Shown here: positions 15,501 to 23,847 of the stretch, in pieces
Layout of the letters: every line of letters starts with the position of its first letter
Numbering within the stretch: the stretch's first letter is position 1
From: a bacterium
GTDB taxonomy: Bacteria > Hydrothermota > Tepidihabitantia > B3-TA06
DNA: 38,811 bases
Direction of reading: 5' to 3'
Assembly (NCBI GenBank): GCA_012517375.1
Contig: JAAYVC010000032.1
Span: 1-38,811, forward strand
Program-made: the position numbers and the translations under genes
The notes under the pieces: generated by a model
Database searches by the model: none
Told to the model about the DNA's origin: nothing
What the model saw: the letters and a program-made list of their open reading frames with translations, nothing else

Positions 15501-15933
15501 GAAGAGCGAGATAAAGGAGATGGGCGCGAAGCTTACTAAGGCAGATCTCTTGACAGAGTCGGGAGCCTACGAGGAAGCGCAGGTGCTGCTCTGCCAGGTC
15601 GAGGAGTATGCGAGGAAGAACTCGGTAACGGACTATATTGTCGCAGTCCACATCTCCCGCGGCGCCATCCTCGAACGCAAGGACCCAGAGGCGGCGCTTG
15701 CGGAGTATCATAAAGCACTTGATCTCGTAAAGAGGATAGGCTGGGTTTCAGGTCTGTCTGAGATATACTTCAATATCGGCAGGATGATGGAATCCATGAA
15801 CAAGGAGGGGTACTCCGAGTATTACGAGAATGCGAAAAAAACACTCAGGGAAACGGCCGAGAAGATTACGGACGAGGATTTAAGGCATTCGTTTCTGAAC
15901 AAGCCTTTTAATAAGAGGATAATGTCCGCATAG
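12595..15933 (+). CDS. Class III adenylate/guanylate cyclase - AAA ATPase - TPR protein
   Basis: The start is TTG 12595, with GGAGGA at 12583-12588; the protein has 1112 residues. The N-terminal cyclase domain (about 10-195) has the metal-binding Asp D19 (VLFADLSNF) and D63 in KYEGDAVM, and the transition-state Asn/Arg motif YTVMGNTVNLASRL. K59 and the Thr of YTVMGN sit where ATP-specific cyclases usually have their adenine contacts, so cAMP is the likely product. An AAA/STAND-type ATPase follows (Walker A GDAGIGKS at about 241-248, Walker-B-like PVLLAIEDYHW). From about 640 to 1090 there are tandem TPR units (ALEHLEKSGEIL, SYECYMKAEKIF). No signal peptide or TM helix: a cytoplasmic signal integrator. 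It is monocistronic, and no cAMP receptor gene is near. Confidence 0.9.
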   Translation: MNALEKKAERRLVTVLFADLSNFTSLCHEIDPEESVKIANIAFERINKVVSANGGMIHKYEGDAVMCLYGFPVSHEDAPERAVKTGLELLGIMPDINESVHSQTGIKSGLDLHVGIHSGPVVVSEVGSNEKKEYTVMGNTVNLASRLKDAAHAGTVLVSTSVYRTTRYLIEYQDEGMQTLKGIDTQVKLYRPVKLREKPEPKRGIRGLHSPLVGRDSEFEAIKEKIRGLEQGSSGVSFITGDAGIGKSRIWQEIKDFIEYEDVGVRILEGQCIYHGEHLAYWPVLQILDQIFAITDKDNPDAIKAKITEKVSGLLPQNWKDIAPYVGQLFSLKFSDELDEKIRYLSPRDLQLKILGSITTLLEAMAEQIPVLLAIEDYHWIDPASLAFIRFAFGSRDTRNVMLLCLSRDGMDEEFQKVKEELRTKSQESFTEIKLNPLDRYSSLELTYNLLEIPGFSKDFKNKVLAKAEGNPFFLEEIINSLIDSGVIVFEDGMWLQQKKLEEIKIPDTIQLVIASRLDRLEENLRSVLQMASVIGRTFYKSILAEIHEDKKRLIGYLETLEEYKFILHLLSSGQSAEDVEYMFKHPLIQQVTYTSLLKAKRRKLHKLVAESMELLYKDRIEDFVELIAQQYASSDDFDKAVEWLLRAGKKAKSNYANENALEYYRSIVSIITENAISNPQALIASYESMADICKNTGRNAESIENYTKIFDITEDGLIRARITRKIADTYQKQSMYAEALEHLEKSGEILDEVKRNIHSLERKDDYFLERYTLYHHIAWVNYLKGDFAEAKAYSDKSFGEIEKVEDRKEKSIAMASALNVQAAVMCRTGETEQSYECYMKAEKIFEEEGDLSGLGTIYNNCVNYFAEKGDYISCIRYLEKSIEIATKTGNALGEAISSFNLGHEYLNLGNYVMARDYLERYQKLNKLINNRLGEGWAAETYARFYEEQGMKDKAMESANLAIEIFREVKSEIKEMGAKLTKADLLTESGAYEEAQVLLCQVEEYARKNSVTDYIVAVHISRGAILERKDPEAALAEYHKALDLVKRIGWVSGLSEIYFNIGRMMESMNKEGYSEYYENAKKTLRETAEKITDEDLRHSFLNKPFNKRIMSA

Positions 15934-16085
15934 ATAAAAAGATCTCCTGGAATTAATCAGCCGAACAGGTCTTGTTTGTTGGAGTCGCGAGTAAAAAAAT
16001 ATCGATATTACTGATCAGGCTCTATTAAAAAACTGCTGGTTTTAAAAGAATGCTCAAGCGAGAGGGGTAAAAAAAACCCGATAAA

Positions 16086-17342
16086 TTAGTCGGCTTTGCG
16101 TCTCTGGGGCGCTTTCTTGAAGCGGGGGTGCTTGCCTTCGAGAATTGTATCCTCGTCGATAATGCATTCTACACAGCCTTCAGACTTGCGCTCGGGCAGC
16201 TCGAACATGATGTCGAGCATGGTCTGCTCCATTATCGAACGCAGTCCGCGTGCTCCTGAGCCGCGTTCGTATGCTCGCCGGGCTACAGCTCCGAGCGCGG
16301 ATTGTGTGAACGAAAGCTTTATGCCTTCCATCTGGAAGTAATGCTCGTACTGAGTGAGAACAGCGTTGCGTGGCTCGGTAAGGATGCGGACGAGCGACGG
16401 TTCATCCAGAGAAGTCAGGGATACAATGACCGGTATGCGGCCCACGAGTTCTGGAATCAGACCGTAGTGAACGAGGTCCTCCGGCTCAACGCGCGCGAGA
16501 ATCTCGTCGTCGGAATAGTGCTCGACCCTGTCGCGTTCGATTCCAAAGCCTATGGCAACCTTGCGTAGTCTTGACCGTATTATGGGAGCAAGGCCGTCAA
16601 ACATGCCGCCGAAGATGAAGAGAATCCCCCTGGTATCCATGGGAATGTACTGCTGTTCAGGATGCTTGCGACCGCCCTTCGGGGGAACGTTCGCCGTGGT
16701 TCCCTCAATAATTTTTAATAGCGCCTGCTGGACGCCCTCTCCTGAGACGTCCCGCGTTATAGAGGGCGAGTCAGATTTACGGCCTATTTTATCTATCTCA
16801 TCAAGATAGATGATTCCCTGCTGCGCCCGGTCAAGGTCGTAGTTCGCGGCTTGAAGGAGCCGCAGAAGGATGTTTTCAACATCCTCTCCAACGTAGCCAG
16901 CCTCGGTCAACGGAGTGGCATCCGAGATTGAGAAAGGCACGTTCAGGTAGCGCGCCATCGTCTGCGCGAGAAGGGTTTTGCCTACGCCGGTCGGACCAAT
17001 CAAAAGGATGTTGGATTTATCAATCTCCACTCCCTTCGAGCGCGTTATCAGTCTCTTGTAGTGGTTGTAGACCGCTACCGACAGAACCTTCTTCGCGCGC
17101 TCCTGGCCTATAACGTATGCGTCGAGATGGTTCTTGAACTCCGAAGGGGTGGGCAGAGTACCGAGCGAGAGGGTCTGTTCGGCCTTCTCCTCGTTGGTGA
17201 TGACTTCCCCGAACAGCCTTACGCACGAATCGCATATGTATGCGTGTCTTCCGGAGATGAGCCGCTTGACGAGCTGTCTGGGTCTTCCGCAGAAAGAGCA
17301 TTCGATCTGCTTTGCAGACTGCGATTTATTTTTTTCCGGCAT
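16086..17342 (-). CDS. clpX: ATP-dependent Clp protease, unfoldase subunit ClpX
   Basis: ClpX unfolds tagged substrates and feeds them to ClpP. The 418-residue protein has the N-terminal C4 zinc finger (C15, C18, C37, C40), Walker A GPTGVGKT, the pore-proximal [15 protein letters not shown] segment, Walker B IIYLDEID and the IGF loop that docks ClpP ([10 protein letters not shown]). The sensor-2 end reads [21 protein letters not shown]. The length is typical. Its start lies inside the end of clpP (17-bp overlap), so it is the last gene of tig-clpP-clpX, the common bacterial order. The 152-bp gap 15934-16085 downstream shows only a weak GGGT/ACCC hairpin. Confidence 0.97.
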   Translation of the reverse strand: MPEKNKSQSAKQIECSFCGRPRQLVKRLISGRHAYICDSCVRLFGEVITNEEKAEQTLSLGTLPTPSEFKNHLDAYVIGQERAKKVLSVAVYNHYKRLITRSKGVEIDKSNILLIGPTGVGKTLLAQTMARYLNVPFSISDATPLTEAGYVGEDVENILLRLLQAANYDLDRAQQGIIYLDEIDKIGRKSDSPSITRDVSGEGVQQALLKIIEGTTANVPPKGGRKHPEQQYIPMDTRGILFIFGGMFDGLAPIIRSRLRKVAIGFGIERDRVEHYSDDEILARVEPEDLVHYGLIPELVGRIPVIVSLTSLDEPSLVRILTEPRNAVLTQYEHYFQMEGIKLSFTQSALGAVARRAYERGSGARGLRSIMEQTMLDIMFELPERKSEGCVECIIDEDTILEGKHPRFKKAPQRRKAD

Positions 17343-17931
17343 CAGGAATGCTCGAAGGAACGAGTATATCGTCGATGAGGCCGTAGGTCTTTGCTTCCTC
17401 CGGGCTCATGAAGTTGTCGCGGTCGGAATCAACCGCTATCTTTTCAATGGGCTGACCGGTCGCATCTGCAAGTATCTCGTTCAGGCGCTGCCTCCACTTA
17501 AGGAGTTCGCGGGCGTGAATTTCGACATCCGAGGCCACGCCTGAAAGTCCTGATATCGAAGGCTGGTGAAGCATTATGCGCGAGTTTGGAAGTGCGAAGC
17601 GCTTGCCCTTTGTTCCTGCGGCGAGAAGAACAGACGCAATGGACGCTGCCATTCCCACGCATATGGTCATGACCTTTGATTTTATGTACCGCATGGTGTC
17701 GTAAATCGCAAGGCCGGACGTTATTATTCCGCCCGGCGAGTTAATGTAAAGATAGATATCCTTGTCAGAGCTTTCAGCGTCAAGGAACAATAGCTGCGCC
17801 ACGATAAGATTGGCTACGTTGTCGTCCACAGGCGAACCCAGGAACACGATTCTGTCCTTCAACAATCTGGAGTAGATGTCATATGCCCTTTCTCCTCTTC
17901 CTGTCTGTTCAATTACTATCGGGATATACAA
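17326..17931 (-). CDS. clpP: ATP-dependent Clp protease, proteolytic subunit ClpP
   Basis: The 201-residue serine peptidase forms the proteolytic chamber for ClpX. The catalytic triad is present: S97 in GMAASIAS (most ClpPs have GQAASMGA, so this version is slightly divergent), H122 in IMLHQPS, and D172 in [11 protein letters not shown]. The N-terminus is short, without a long propeptide. The start ATG at 17931 lies 23 bp inside tig, and the end overlaps clpX, so the three genes are translationally coupled. Confidence 0.97.
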   Translation of the reverse strand: MYIPIVIEQTGRGERAYDIYSRLLKDRIVFLGSPVDDNVANLIVAQLLFLDAESSDKDIYLYINSPGGIITSGLAIYDTMRYIKSKVMTICVGMAASIASVLLAAGTKGKRFALPNSRIMLHQPSISGLSGVASDVEIHARELLKWRQRLNEILADATGQPIEKIAVDSDRDNFMSPEEAKTYGLIDDILVPSSIPDAGKK

Positions 17932-19135
17932 TCCTGCCTCCTTGAGCTGCTCGCTCCAAGAGAAAATCTATTGTTTTCCTGCGCCTTGCTTCATCCCGGG
18001 CTCTTTGTTTCTTCCATAGCTGTTTTGCCTGCGTAAGCGGAATGTTGAAGCCTTTCGCGCGGTCTTCGTACCATTTTTCAAGCTCTTTATCCGAGACTTC
18101 TACGTTTTCCTTATCGGCAATCGCCTCCATTATAAGGTCAAGCCTGACATGCTCCTGGGCTTTTGGCTCAAGCTCCTTAAGCACCTCAGGCGTCTCGTCG
18201 AGCCTGAGACGTTTTGCAAGGTAACGCGTCTGTTCGTTGACAAGCGTGGGAGGCGGCTCGAAAGGATTGCTTTCGATGAGCTGCTTGAATATCTGATCCT
18301 CCCTCTTCTCCTTTACTATAGTCTCCGCTTCAACCCCGGCATCTTCGTCGAGCTTGGCCCGGAAAGCCTGCATGTTCTCGAATCCCATATCCTTGGCGAA
18401 ATTATCGTCCGCATCGGGGAGCTTGCGTTCCTTCACTTCATGAATCGTGAAATGAAAACGCGCTTTTGATTTTTTGTTTTCTCCTTCATTAAGCTCTATT
18501 TCTACCTCGACCGTTTCCTGGGATTTCTTGCCTTCGAGTGCGGAATTGATCTCGGGGAAGTTTTCCTTGTCTCCGAGAAGAATAAGGACATTGGTGTGTT
18601 TTTCGTCCTTCATTCCAGCTTTCGAGACCGTATAGTCGCATCTTAAGAAATCGCCGTTCACTGCCTGTCTCTCCACCGGCTCAAGCCTTGCCGCACGCTG
18701 CCTAAGCGATTCAAGACGGCGCTCGATAAGCTCCTCCCGCGCAGGCGGAGTAACCGGCTCGAGCTTCAGTTGATTGTAGCCTTTTACATCGAATGAGGGA
18801 AGAACCTCGGCTTCAACCTCGAATCGAAGCTCGTCATCCTGGATATAGTTCCAGTGCGTTAGCCGCGCCTGGGTAAGGGGCTTTATGTCCTTTTCCTTGA
18901 GAGCCTGGCTGTAAGCCTCTGAAGCGAAATCCTCGACAAGCTCGGTGCGTATCTCTTCGTCGTATCTTGCCTCCACCATTGCAAGGGGCGCCTTGCCCGG
19001 CCTGAAGCCTTGAATCTTGACCTTCCTTGCGAATCTTTTAACAAGCTTTTCTCTTTCCTTCCGGACTTCTTCCGACGGCACCTTGCCCTCTATCGCAAGA
19101 AGCCAGTCATTCTTATGGACTACGTTGGTTTCCAA
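17909..19135 (-). CDS. tig: Trigger factor (ribosome-associated chaperone / PPIase)
   Basis: Trigger factor binds at the ribosomal exit tunnel and folds nascent chains. I start it at TTG 19135 (408 residues), because this places the ribosome-docking signature GFRPGKAP at residues 43-50, as in the family, and AGGA lies 11 bases upstream. A longer in-frame version from 19279 would translate the tRNA-Leu gene and is spurious. The ribosome-binding domain is residues 1-110. A shortened FKBP-like domain follows ([10 protein letters not shown] ... [13 protein letters not shown]) and then the helical C-terminal chaperone domain. It is the first protein gene after tRNA-Leu and probably shares its promoter at 19380-19407. 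Confidence 0.93.
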   Translation of the reverse strand: METNVVHKNDWLLAIEGKVPSEEVRKEREKLVKRFARKVKIQGFRPGKAPLAMVEARYDEEIRTELVEDFASEAYSQALKEKDIKPLTQARLTHWNYIQDDELRFEVEAEVLPSFDVKGYNQLKLEPVTPPAREELIERRLESLRQRAARLEPVERQAVNGDFLRCDYTVSKAGMKDEKHTNVLILLGDKENFPEINSALEGKKSQETVEVEIELNEGENKKSKARFHFTIHEVKERKLPDADDNFAKDMGFENMQAFRAKLDEDAGVEAETIVKEKREDQIFKQLIESNPFEPPPTLVNEQTRYLAKRLRLDETPEVLKELEPKAQEHVRLDLIMEAIADKENVEVSDKELEKWYEDRAKGFNIPLTQAKQLWKKQRARDEARRRKTIDFLLERAAQGGRIVYPDSN

Positions 19136-19203
19136 GTTTATCAGTTTCCTTTCATAAAATCGTAGCTTATTTAAAACCTGCAACTCAGCGCAGGTAAAAG
19201 TCA

Positions 19204-19285
19204 TGCGAGGAGGGGGAGTTGAACCCCCATGAGTTACCTCACTGGATCCTAAATCCAGCGCGTCTGCCTGTTCCGCCATCCTCGC
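19204..19285 (-). tRNA. tRNA-Leu (anticodon UAG)
   Basis: The 82-nt sequence folds as a class II tRNA on the minus strand: acceptor GCGAGGA/TCCTCGC, D-arm with GGCAGACGC, anticodon stem CTGGA/TCCAG with loop TTTAGGA (anticodon TAG), a long variable arm GAGGTAACTC, and T-arm GGGGG-TTCAACT-CCCCC. The discriminator is A and CCA is not encoded. It lies 68 bp upstream of the tig start. Confidence 0.95.
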
Positions 19286-19379
19286 GTTTCTCTATCGAGC
19301 AACCCATTGCTTCTCTCGGAAAAAAAGCATAAACCAATGAAAAACCTCGGTTGAATGGATTTTTCAAAGTCAAATAGTA

Positions 19380-19407
19380 ATTATAGGTTGTGCATCAAAA
19401 GTGTCAA
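19380..19407 (-). promoter_or_regulatory. Consensus sigma-70 promoter for tRNA-Leu-tig-clpP-clpX
   Basis: On the minus strand TTGACA (19407-19402), a 16-bp spacer and TATAAT (19385-19380). It is a perfect-box promoter about 90 bp upstream of the tRNA 5' end. No other promoter of comparable quality precedes tig. Confidence 0.8.
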
Positions 19408-19471
19408 CCTGCGCTGAATTATACTCAGGGACGCTGAATGGTTCAATTTAAATCTGACGTTGACAACGATA

Positions 19472-22345
19472 ATGAACCGCATATCATCCGCTGTGGTGCA
19501 CAGGATTGAAGTATCAAAAAAAGGTCAGGATCCGCAAGTTGAAGGGCTTGTGAGACTGATGGTGGAGGAGGGACTTCCTTCAAAGGGGCTTTCAATCATA
19601 CGAGTTTACTTTCTGAAAACCGAGTTGGCGAAATCGGATGTTGAGAAGCTTGTGTTTGAATTATTCGCAGACCCGGTAAGCGAAGAGGTGTCTTTCGGAA
19701 GGGCAGTGCCTGCAGGTATGCGGGCTCTTGAGGTCTGGTATCATCCCGGAGTTACGGATCCGGAATCAACCTGGATACTGACGCATCTAAAACGAAGAAG
19801 TATCGCGATTGAAGACGTGCGAAGGGCGACCCGCTTCATCTTTCCTGCATCCGTTCAGAGGGCCAAACTCGTCCGATTCGCGGAACGCCACCTCTTCAAC
19901 CCGCTCATTCAGCATCTCACGCTCAGGGGCGAAGAGCCTTTTCCTCACCATCACGGAATACGATTCAAGCAGGAGTTCGTGAAGCTTGAAGGGCTTTCAG
20001 ATGCGGAGCTCTCGGAATTATCCCAGAAATCCAGCTGGCATTTCAACCTTGCAGAACTGGGGGCTATAAAGGAGCATTTCAGGAACAAGGGCCGTGAACC
20101 ATCCCTCATTGAAATCGAAACCATCGCGCAGACCTGGTCCGAGCACTGCGTGCACAAGACGTTCAATGCATCTTTCGAAATGAACGGCGATAAGATAGAG
20201 AATCTTCTTAAGGACACGATAATGCAGCCTTCAAGGGACCTGAATCTGCCGTGGTGCCTTTCCCTGTTCAAGGATAACTCTGGTGTTATAGAGTTCACAA
20301 AAGAATCGGCGCTCTCCTTCAAGGTCGAAACCCACAACCACCCGTCTGCAATAGAACCCTACGGCGGCGCTGCGACAGGTATCGGCGGGGTCATAAGGGA
20401 CGCTTTAGGTACCGGACTCGGAGCAGACCCGGTATTCAACACCGATGTCTTCTGTTTCGGACCCCCCGGATTCCCGACACGCAAGCTGCCAAAAGGGGTG
20501 CTTTCACCGAGAACGGTGCTTGAAGGAGTCGTTGGAGGCGTCAGGGATTACGGCAACAGGATGGGGATTCCCACGGTTGCCGGAGCCGTTTACTTCGATG
20601 AGCTGTATTTAGCAAATCCCTTGGTTTTTTGCGGCACCGTAGGGCTTTTGCCGCGCGATGCCATCGAAAAGAAGGTTTCAAAGGGCGACGCGATAATAGT
20701 GGCAGGCGCAAAAACAGGAAGAGACGGCATTCACGGCGTCACCTTCGCCTCGACCGCTCTTGCCGGTGCGTCCCAGACCAAGTACGGGTCCGCAGTGCAG
20801 ATAGGCAATCCAATAGAAGAAAAACTCCTCAGGGATCTGATTGTTGAAGCCAGAGACAAAGGGTTAATCTCGAGCATTACAGACTGCGGCGGCGGCGGTC
20901 TCTCTTCAGCGGTCGGCGAGATGACGAAAAATCACGGCTGTATAGTAGACCTCGACAGAGTCCCGCTCAAATACTCGGGTCTCGCGCCTCACGAGATATG
21001 GATATCCGAATCCCAGGAAAGAATGCTTGTCTTTGTGAAACCTGAGAAGGCGAACGCTTTCCTTGAACTCGCCGTCAAGATTGGCATAGATGCGACCATA
21101 ATCGGAGAGGTGACATCCGACAAGATTCTTCGTCTGAGGTTCAAGGGCAACGAAATCGCCTCCCTTGGTATGGATTTCCTGCACAACGGTCTTCCCCAGA
21201 GGAAGTTCAAGATAAAGGTCCCTGAATCCAAGCCTCAATCGGACCCTGAGATACTGCAGCCGAAAGACCTGGGCCAGACTCTGCTTCGGCTTCTGGGACA
21301 GATGAACATAGCCTCGAAGGAGTGGGTAATCCGGCAGTACGATCACGAAGTAAAGGGTACGACTGTTCTGAAACCCCTTGCGGGCATTAAGGCGGATGCG
21401 CCGTCCGATGCAGCTGTAATGAAGCCCTTGCTTGATGAGCCTTTGTGCGTAGCCGTGTCGCACGGAATTGCTCCCAGATACGCCTTGATAGACTCCTACT
21501 GGGCCGCGGCTTCGGCGGTAGACGAAGCCATACGCAATCTCGTGGCGGTCGGAGGGAGGCTTGACCGAATAGCGCTCCTTGATAATTTCTGCGCCGGCGA
21601 CGCGGACGACGCCAGGGTGCTCTACGAGATATTAAGAGCCGCTCTTGCATGCAGGGATGCGACTAAGAATTACGGCGTTCCTTTCATATCAGGCAAAGAC
21701 AGTCTTAACAACTTCTTTACGCCGGGCAAAGATCAGAAGATCAATATTCCCACAACACTTCTATGCTCGGCTCTTACGCTTGTCAGGGACTCAAAGAGTA
21801 TTATCTCGACCGACTTCAAGCGCGCCCGCTCTAAGATATACCTTTTGGGAATGACCAGGGCAGAACTGGGCGGGTCGGAGTATATGCATCTCAACATGCA
21901 CCTTGGAGCCAGCGTGCCCAGGGTCGATATGAAGTCGGCCAAGAAGAGATACGCAAAACTGGAAAAAGCGATGCGGGCGGGACTCGTTCTATCCGCTCAC
22001 GACCTGTCAGAGGGAGGAGTCGGTGTCGCCGTTGCCGAGATGTGTCTTGGCGGCGAGATGGGAGCAAGGATTCATCTTGGAAGCATACCGGCGGCAAAGG
22101 AAATTAAAAGAAACGATTACCTTCTCTTCTCCGAGAGCCAGAGCCGCCTGCTTGTCGAGGTCTCAGAGAAGAACGCGTCCGATTTCGAAAAGATAATGGA
22201 AGGCGATGTCTTTGCATCCATCGGCGAGACCACATCTGAACCGAGACTTATCATGCAGGAGGATGGCAGACGCACCATTGCCACGGTGTCCGTAGAGGAG
22301 ATAAGAGCCTCGTGGACACAGGGGCTTAACCGCTTTCTCGATTGA
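19472..22345 (+). CDS. purL: Phosphoribosylformylglycinamidine synthase, PurS-PurL fusion
   Basis: The enzyme makes FGAM from FGAR, ATP and glutamine-derived ammonia in purine synthesis. The first 80 or so residues match a PurS-type domain (HRIEVSKKGQDPQVEGLVRL), and the remainder is the PurL synthetase: TWSEHCVHKTF, THNHPSAIEPYGGAATGIGG, DCGGGGLSSAVGEM and HDLSEGGVGVAVAEM. There is no glutaminase domain, so ammonia must come from the separate PurQ encoded at 23848-24642. The length of 957 residues from ATG 19472 fits PurSL. TTG 19460 and GTG 19493/19496 are alternative starts, and no clear Shine-Dalgarno decides between them. Its stop overlaps the start of the nitrilase gene. Confidence 0.93.
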   Translation: MNRISSAVVHRIEVSKKGQDPQVEGLVRLMVEEGLPSKGLSIIRVYFLKTELAKSDVEKLVFELFADPVSEEVSFGRAVPAGMRALEVWYHPGVTDPESTWILTHLKRRSIAIEDVRRATRFIFPASVQRAKLVRFAERHLFNPLIQHLTLRGEEPFPHHHGIRFKQEFVKLEGLSDAELSELSQKSSWHFNLAELGAIKEHFRNKGREPSLIEIETIAQTWSEHCVHKTFNASFEMNGDKIENLLKDTIMQPSRDLNLPWCLSLFKDNSGVIEFTKESALSFKVETHNHPSAIEPYGGAATGIGGVIRDALGTGLGADPVFNTDVFCFGPPGFPTRKLPKGVLSPRTVLEGVVGGVRDYGNRMGIPTVAGAVYFDELYLANPLVFCGTVGLLPRDAIEKKVSKGDAIIVAGAKTGRDGIHGVTFASTALAGASQTKYGSAVQIGNPIEEKLLRDLIVEARDKGLISSITDCGGGGLSSAVGEMTKNHGCIVDLDRVPLKYSGLAPHEIWISESQERMLVFVKPEKANAFLELAVKIGIDATIIGEVTSDKILRLRFKGNEIASLGMDFLHNGLPQRKFKIKVPESKPQSDPEILQPKDLGQTLLRLLGQMNIASKEWVIRQYDHEVKGTTVLKPLAGIKADAPSDAAVMKPLLDEPLCVAVSHGIAPRYALIDSYWAAASAVDEAIRNLVAVGGRLDRIALLDNFCAGDADDARVLYEILRAALACRDATKNYGVPFISGKDSLNNFFTPGKDQKINIPTTLLCSALTLVRDSKSIISTDFKRARSKIYLLGMTRAELGGSEYMHLNMHLGASVPRVDMKSAKKRYAKLEKAMRAGLVLSAHDLSEGGVGVAVAEMCLGGEMGARIHLGSIPAAKEIKRNDYLLFSESQSRLLVEVSEKNASDFEKIMEGDVFASIGETTSEPRLIMQEDGRRTIATVSVEEIRASWTQGLNRFLD

Positions 22346-23130
22346 TGATTGCAGGCGTTCTTCAGTTTGAGCCTGCATGGGGTGTCAAGGACGCAAATTT
22401 CAAAAAGATTGAGTCATTGTGCAGGAATGCAAAACTCGACCTTCTGGTGTTGCCTGAACTCTCTACCACGGGCTACCTGTTCCTTTCAAAGAAAGAACTA
22501 AGCTCGCATGCTGAAGAGTTTCCTGGCGGCGAAACAAGCTCCTTTCTTCAGGAACTCTCAATAAAGACCGGCGGATTCGTTGTTGCAGGCGTTGCCGAAA
22601 AGGATGAGGGCATATTTTACAACTCGGCCGTTCTCTTCGGTCGGAAAGGCCACATGGGAACGTACCGCAAGGTCCATCTCTTTTCCACGGAGAAGAAGGT
22701 CTTCGAGCCGGGCAATCTCGGATTTCCAGTATTCGATATAGGTGTGGCTAAGGTCGGAATGATGGTCTGCTTCGACTGGATATTTCCCGAGGCGGCTCGC
22801 ACGCTTGCGCTGAGTGGAGCCGATATAATCGCACATCCTTCGAATCTGGTAATGCCTTACTGCCCTGATGCAGCGTCCACGCGAGCGCTCGAAAACAACG
22901 TATTCTACCTGCTTTCGAACCGGACAGGCGAGGAGAGGAGAAAAACCTTACACCTGAAGTTCATAGGCAGCAGCCGGATAATCGGCACTAAGGGCGAAGT
23001 GCTTTCATCTGCGGACAAGGAAGAGCGTCTTTTAAGTTGCAAAATCGATCCGCAAAAAGCCAGAACCAAGCGGATTACCCCGCAGAACGATCTCTTTTCA
23101 GATAGACGCAGCGATCAATACAAGCTTTAA
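22345..23130 (+). CDS. Carbon-nitrogen hydrolase (nitrilase superfamily)
   Basis: The ATG at 22345 overlaps the purL stop (TGATG); TTG 22342 is also possible. The 261-residue protein has the superfamily triad: E38 (LPELSTTGY), K109 (TYRKVHLF) and C142 (MVCFDWIFPE). The pattern fits the amidase/N-carbamoyl-putrescine/omega-amidase branches. The substrate cannot be read from sequence. Translational coupling with purL suggests a role linked to nitrogen or purine metabolism (inference). No signal peptide, so cytoplasmic. Confidence 0.87.
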   Translation: MIAGVLQFEPAWGVKDANFKKIESLCRNAKLDLLVLPELSTTGYLFLSKKELSSHAEEFPGGETSSFLQELSIKTGGFVVAGVAEKDEGIFYNSAVLFGRKGHMGTYRKVHLFSTEKKVFEPGNLGFPVFDIGVAKVGMMVCFDWIFPEAARTLALSGADIIAHPSNLVMPYCPDAASTRALENNVFYLLSNRTGEERRKTLHLKFIGSSRIIGTKGEVLSSADKEERLLSCKIDPQKARTKRITPQNDLFSDRRSDQYKL

Positions 23131-23149
23131 CAAAACTCTTCCTTATAAC

Positions 23150-23177
23150 TTGACATGCACAACAGTGACTATATAAT
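23150..23177 (+). promoter_or_regulatory. Consensus sigma-70 promoter of the Roadblock gene
   Basis: TTGACA (23150-23155), 16-bp spacer, TATAAT (23172-23177). It lies 21 bp before the ATG at 23199, with GGAGGA at 23190-23195 between. Confidence 0.8.
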
Positions 23178-23198
23178 GTTACTCTAACCGGAGGATAG

Positions 23199-23609
23199 AT
23201 GCCAGGACTTGAAGACAAGCTGAAGGCAATTTTATTCAAATTAAGCCAGTCCTCACCCGAAATCCAGGCTTCGGCCGTAGTCAGCATGGACGGCTTAATG
23301 CTGGCATCCGCGCTTTCACCAGGCACAAAGGACGACGACGTTGCCGCCATCGCGGCAACCCTGCTCGGACTCGGCGAACGAACGGTCGAAGAGTTCAGGC
23401 AGGGCAGTCTCGAACAGGTTTATGTCAAGGGAAGCAAGGGTTATACGATAATCACCAATACGGGCCAGGATACGGTGCTGGTCGTGGTAACAGACGAAAA
23501 CGCAAAGCTGGGCTTGATTTTCTTCCAGATAAGGATAGTCGCAAGAGAGATAGTTCAGGCGTTCGCGAACCTTTTGGAATCCCCTGGTTCAGGCCCCTAC
23601 ATGCGCTAA
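23199..23609 (+). CDS. Roadblock/LC7 domain protein (MglB-like)
   Basis: The single-domain protein has 136 residues and a Roadblock/LC7 fold: an N-terminal helix (LEDKLKAILFKLSQ), then the strands EIQASAVVSMDGLMLASAL and a central helix (AAIAATLLGLGERTVEEF), followed by QVYVKGSKGYTIITN and VLVVVTDENAKLGLIFFQIR. Family members such as MglB regulate small Ras-like GTPases in polarity or motility, but no MglA-type GTPase is in the window. It has its own strong promoter, and an 11-bp-phased repeat array begins right after the stop codon. Confidence 0.85.
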   Translation: MPGLEDKLKAILFKLSQSSPEIQASAVVSMDGLMLASALSPGTKDDDVAAIAATLLGLGERTVEEFRQGSLEQVYVKGSKGYTIITNTGQDTVLVVVTDENAKLGLIFFQIRIVAREIVQAFANLLESPGSGPYMR

Positions 23610-23690
23610 CCCGTAACACTACCGTAACACTCCAGTAACACCGCCGTAACGCCGCCGTAACGCAACCTTAACGCCCCTGTAACACCATAA
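23610..23690. repeat. 11-bp-phased GTAAC tandem array
   Basis: GTAAC (or TTAAC) recurs at 23613, 23624, 23635, 23646, 23657, 23668 and 23679, exactly 11 bp apart each time, in C-rich context (CCGTAACAC, GCCGTAACG). It starts at the Roadblock stop codon. On the transcribed strand it is C-rich, G-poor and unstructured, as expected of a Rho-utilisation site. The rest of the gap to 23847 shows nothing I can identify. Confidence 0.7.
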
Positions 23691-23847
23691 AACTCCATAC
23701 GCGCAACGCCTGACGCCTTCATGAACATATTGATCTCTTTAATCCATATCTCCACAACACCGCGACACCGAGACTGCTTATAAATATGATACTGGCGCCA
23801 ATCCCCGGAGGGTTAACTCGACTCAAAATAATCTTGAGCGAAAAGGG

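Noticed and set aside
16023-16080. Intrinsic terminator after clpX
   Set aside because: Only weak 4-5-bp stems (GGGT/ACCC and AAAAC/GTTTT) occur, with the T-run inside a loop rather than after the stem.
19136-19279. N-terminal extension of trigger factor starting with MAEQADALDLGSS
   Set aside because: It is the translation of the tRNA-Leu gene, a well-known false extension. The GFRPGKAP motif is at its usual position only with the TTG 19135 start.
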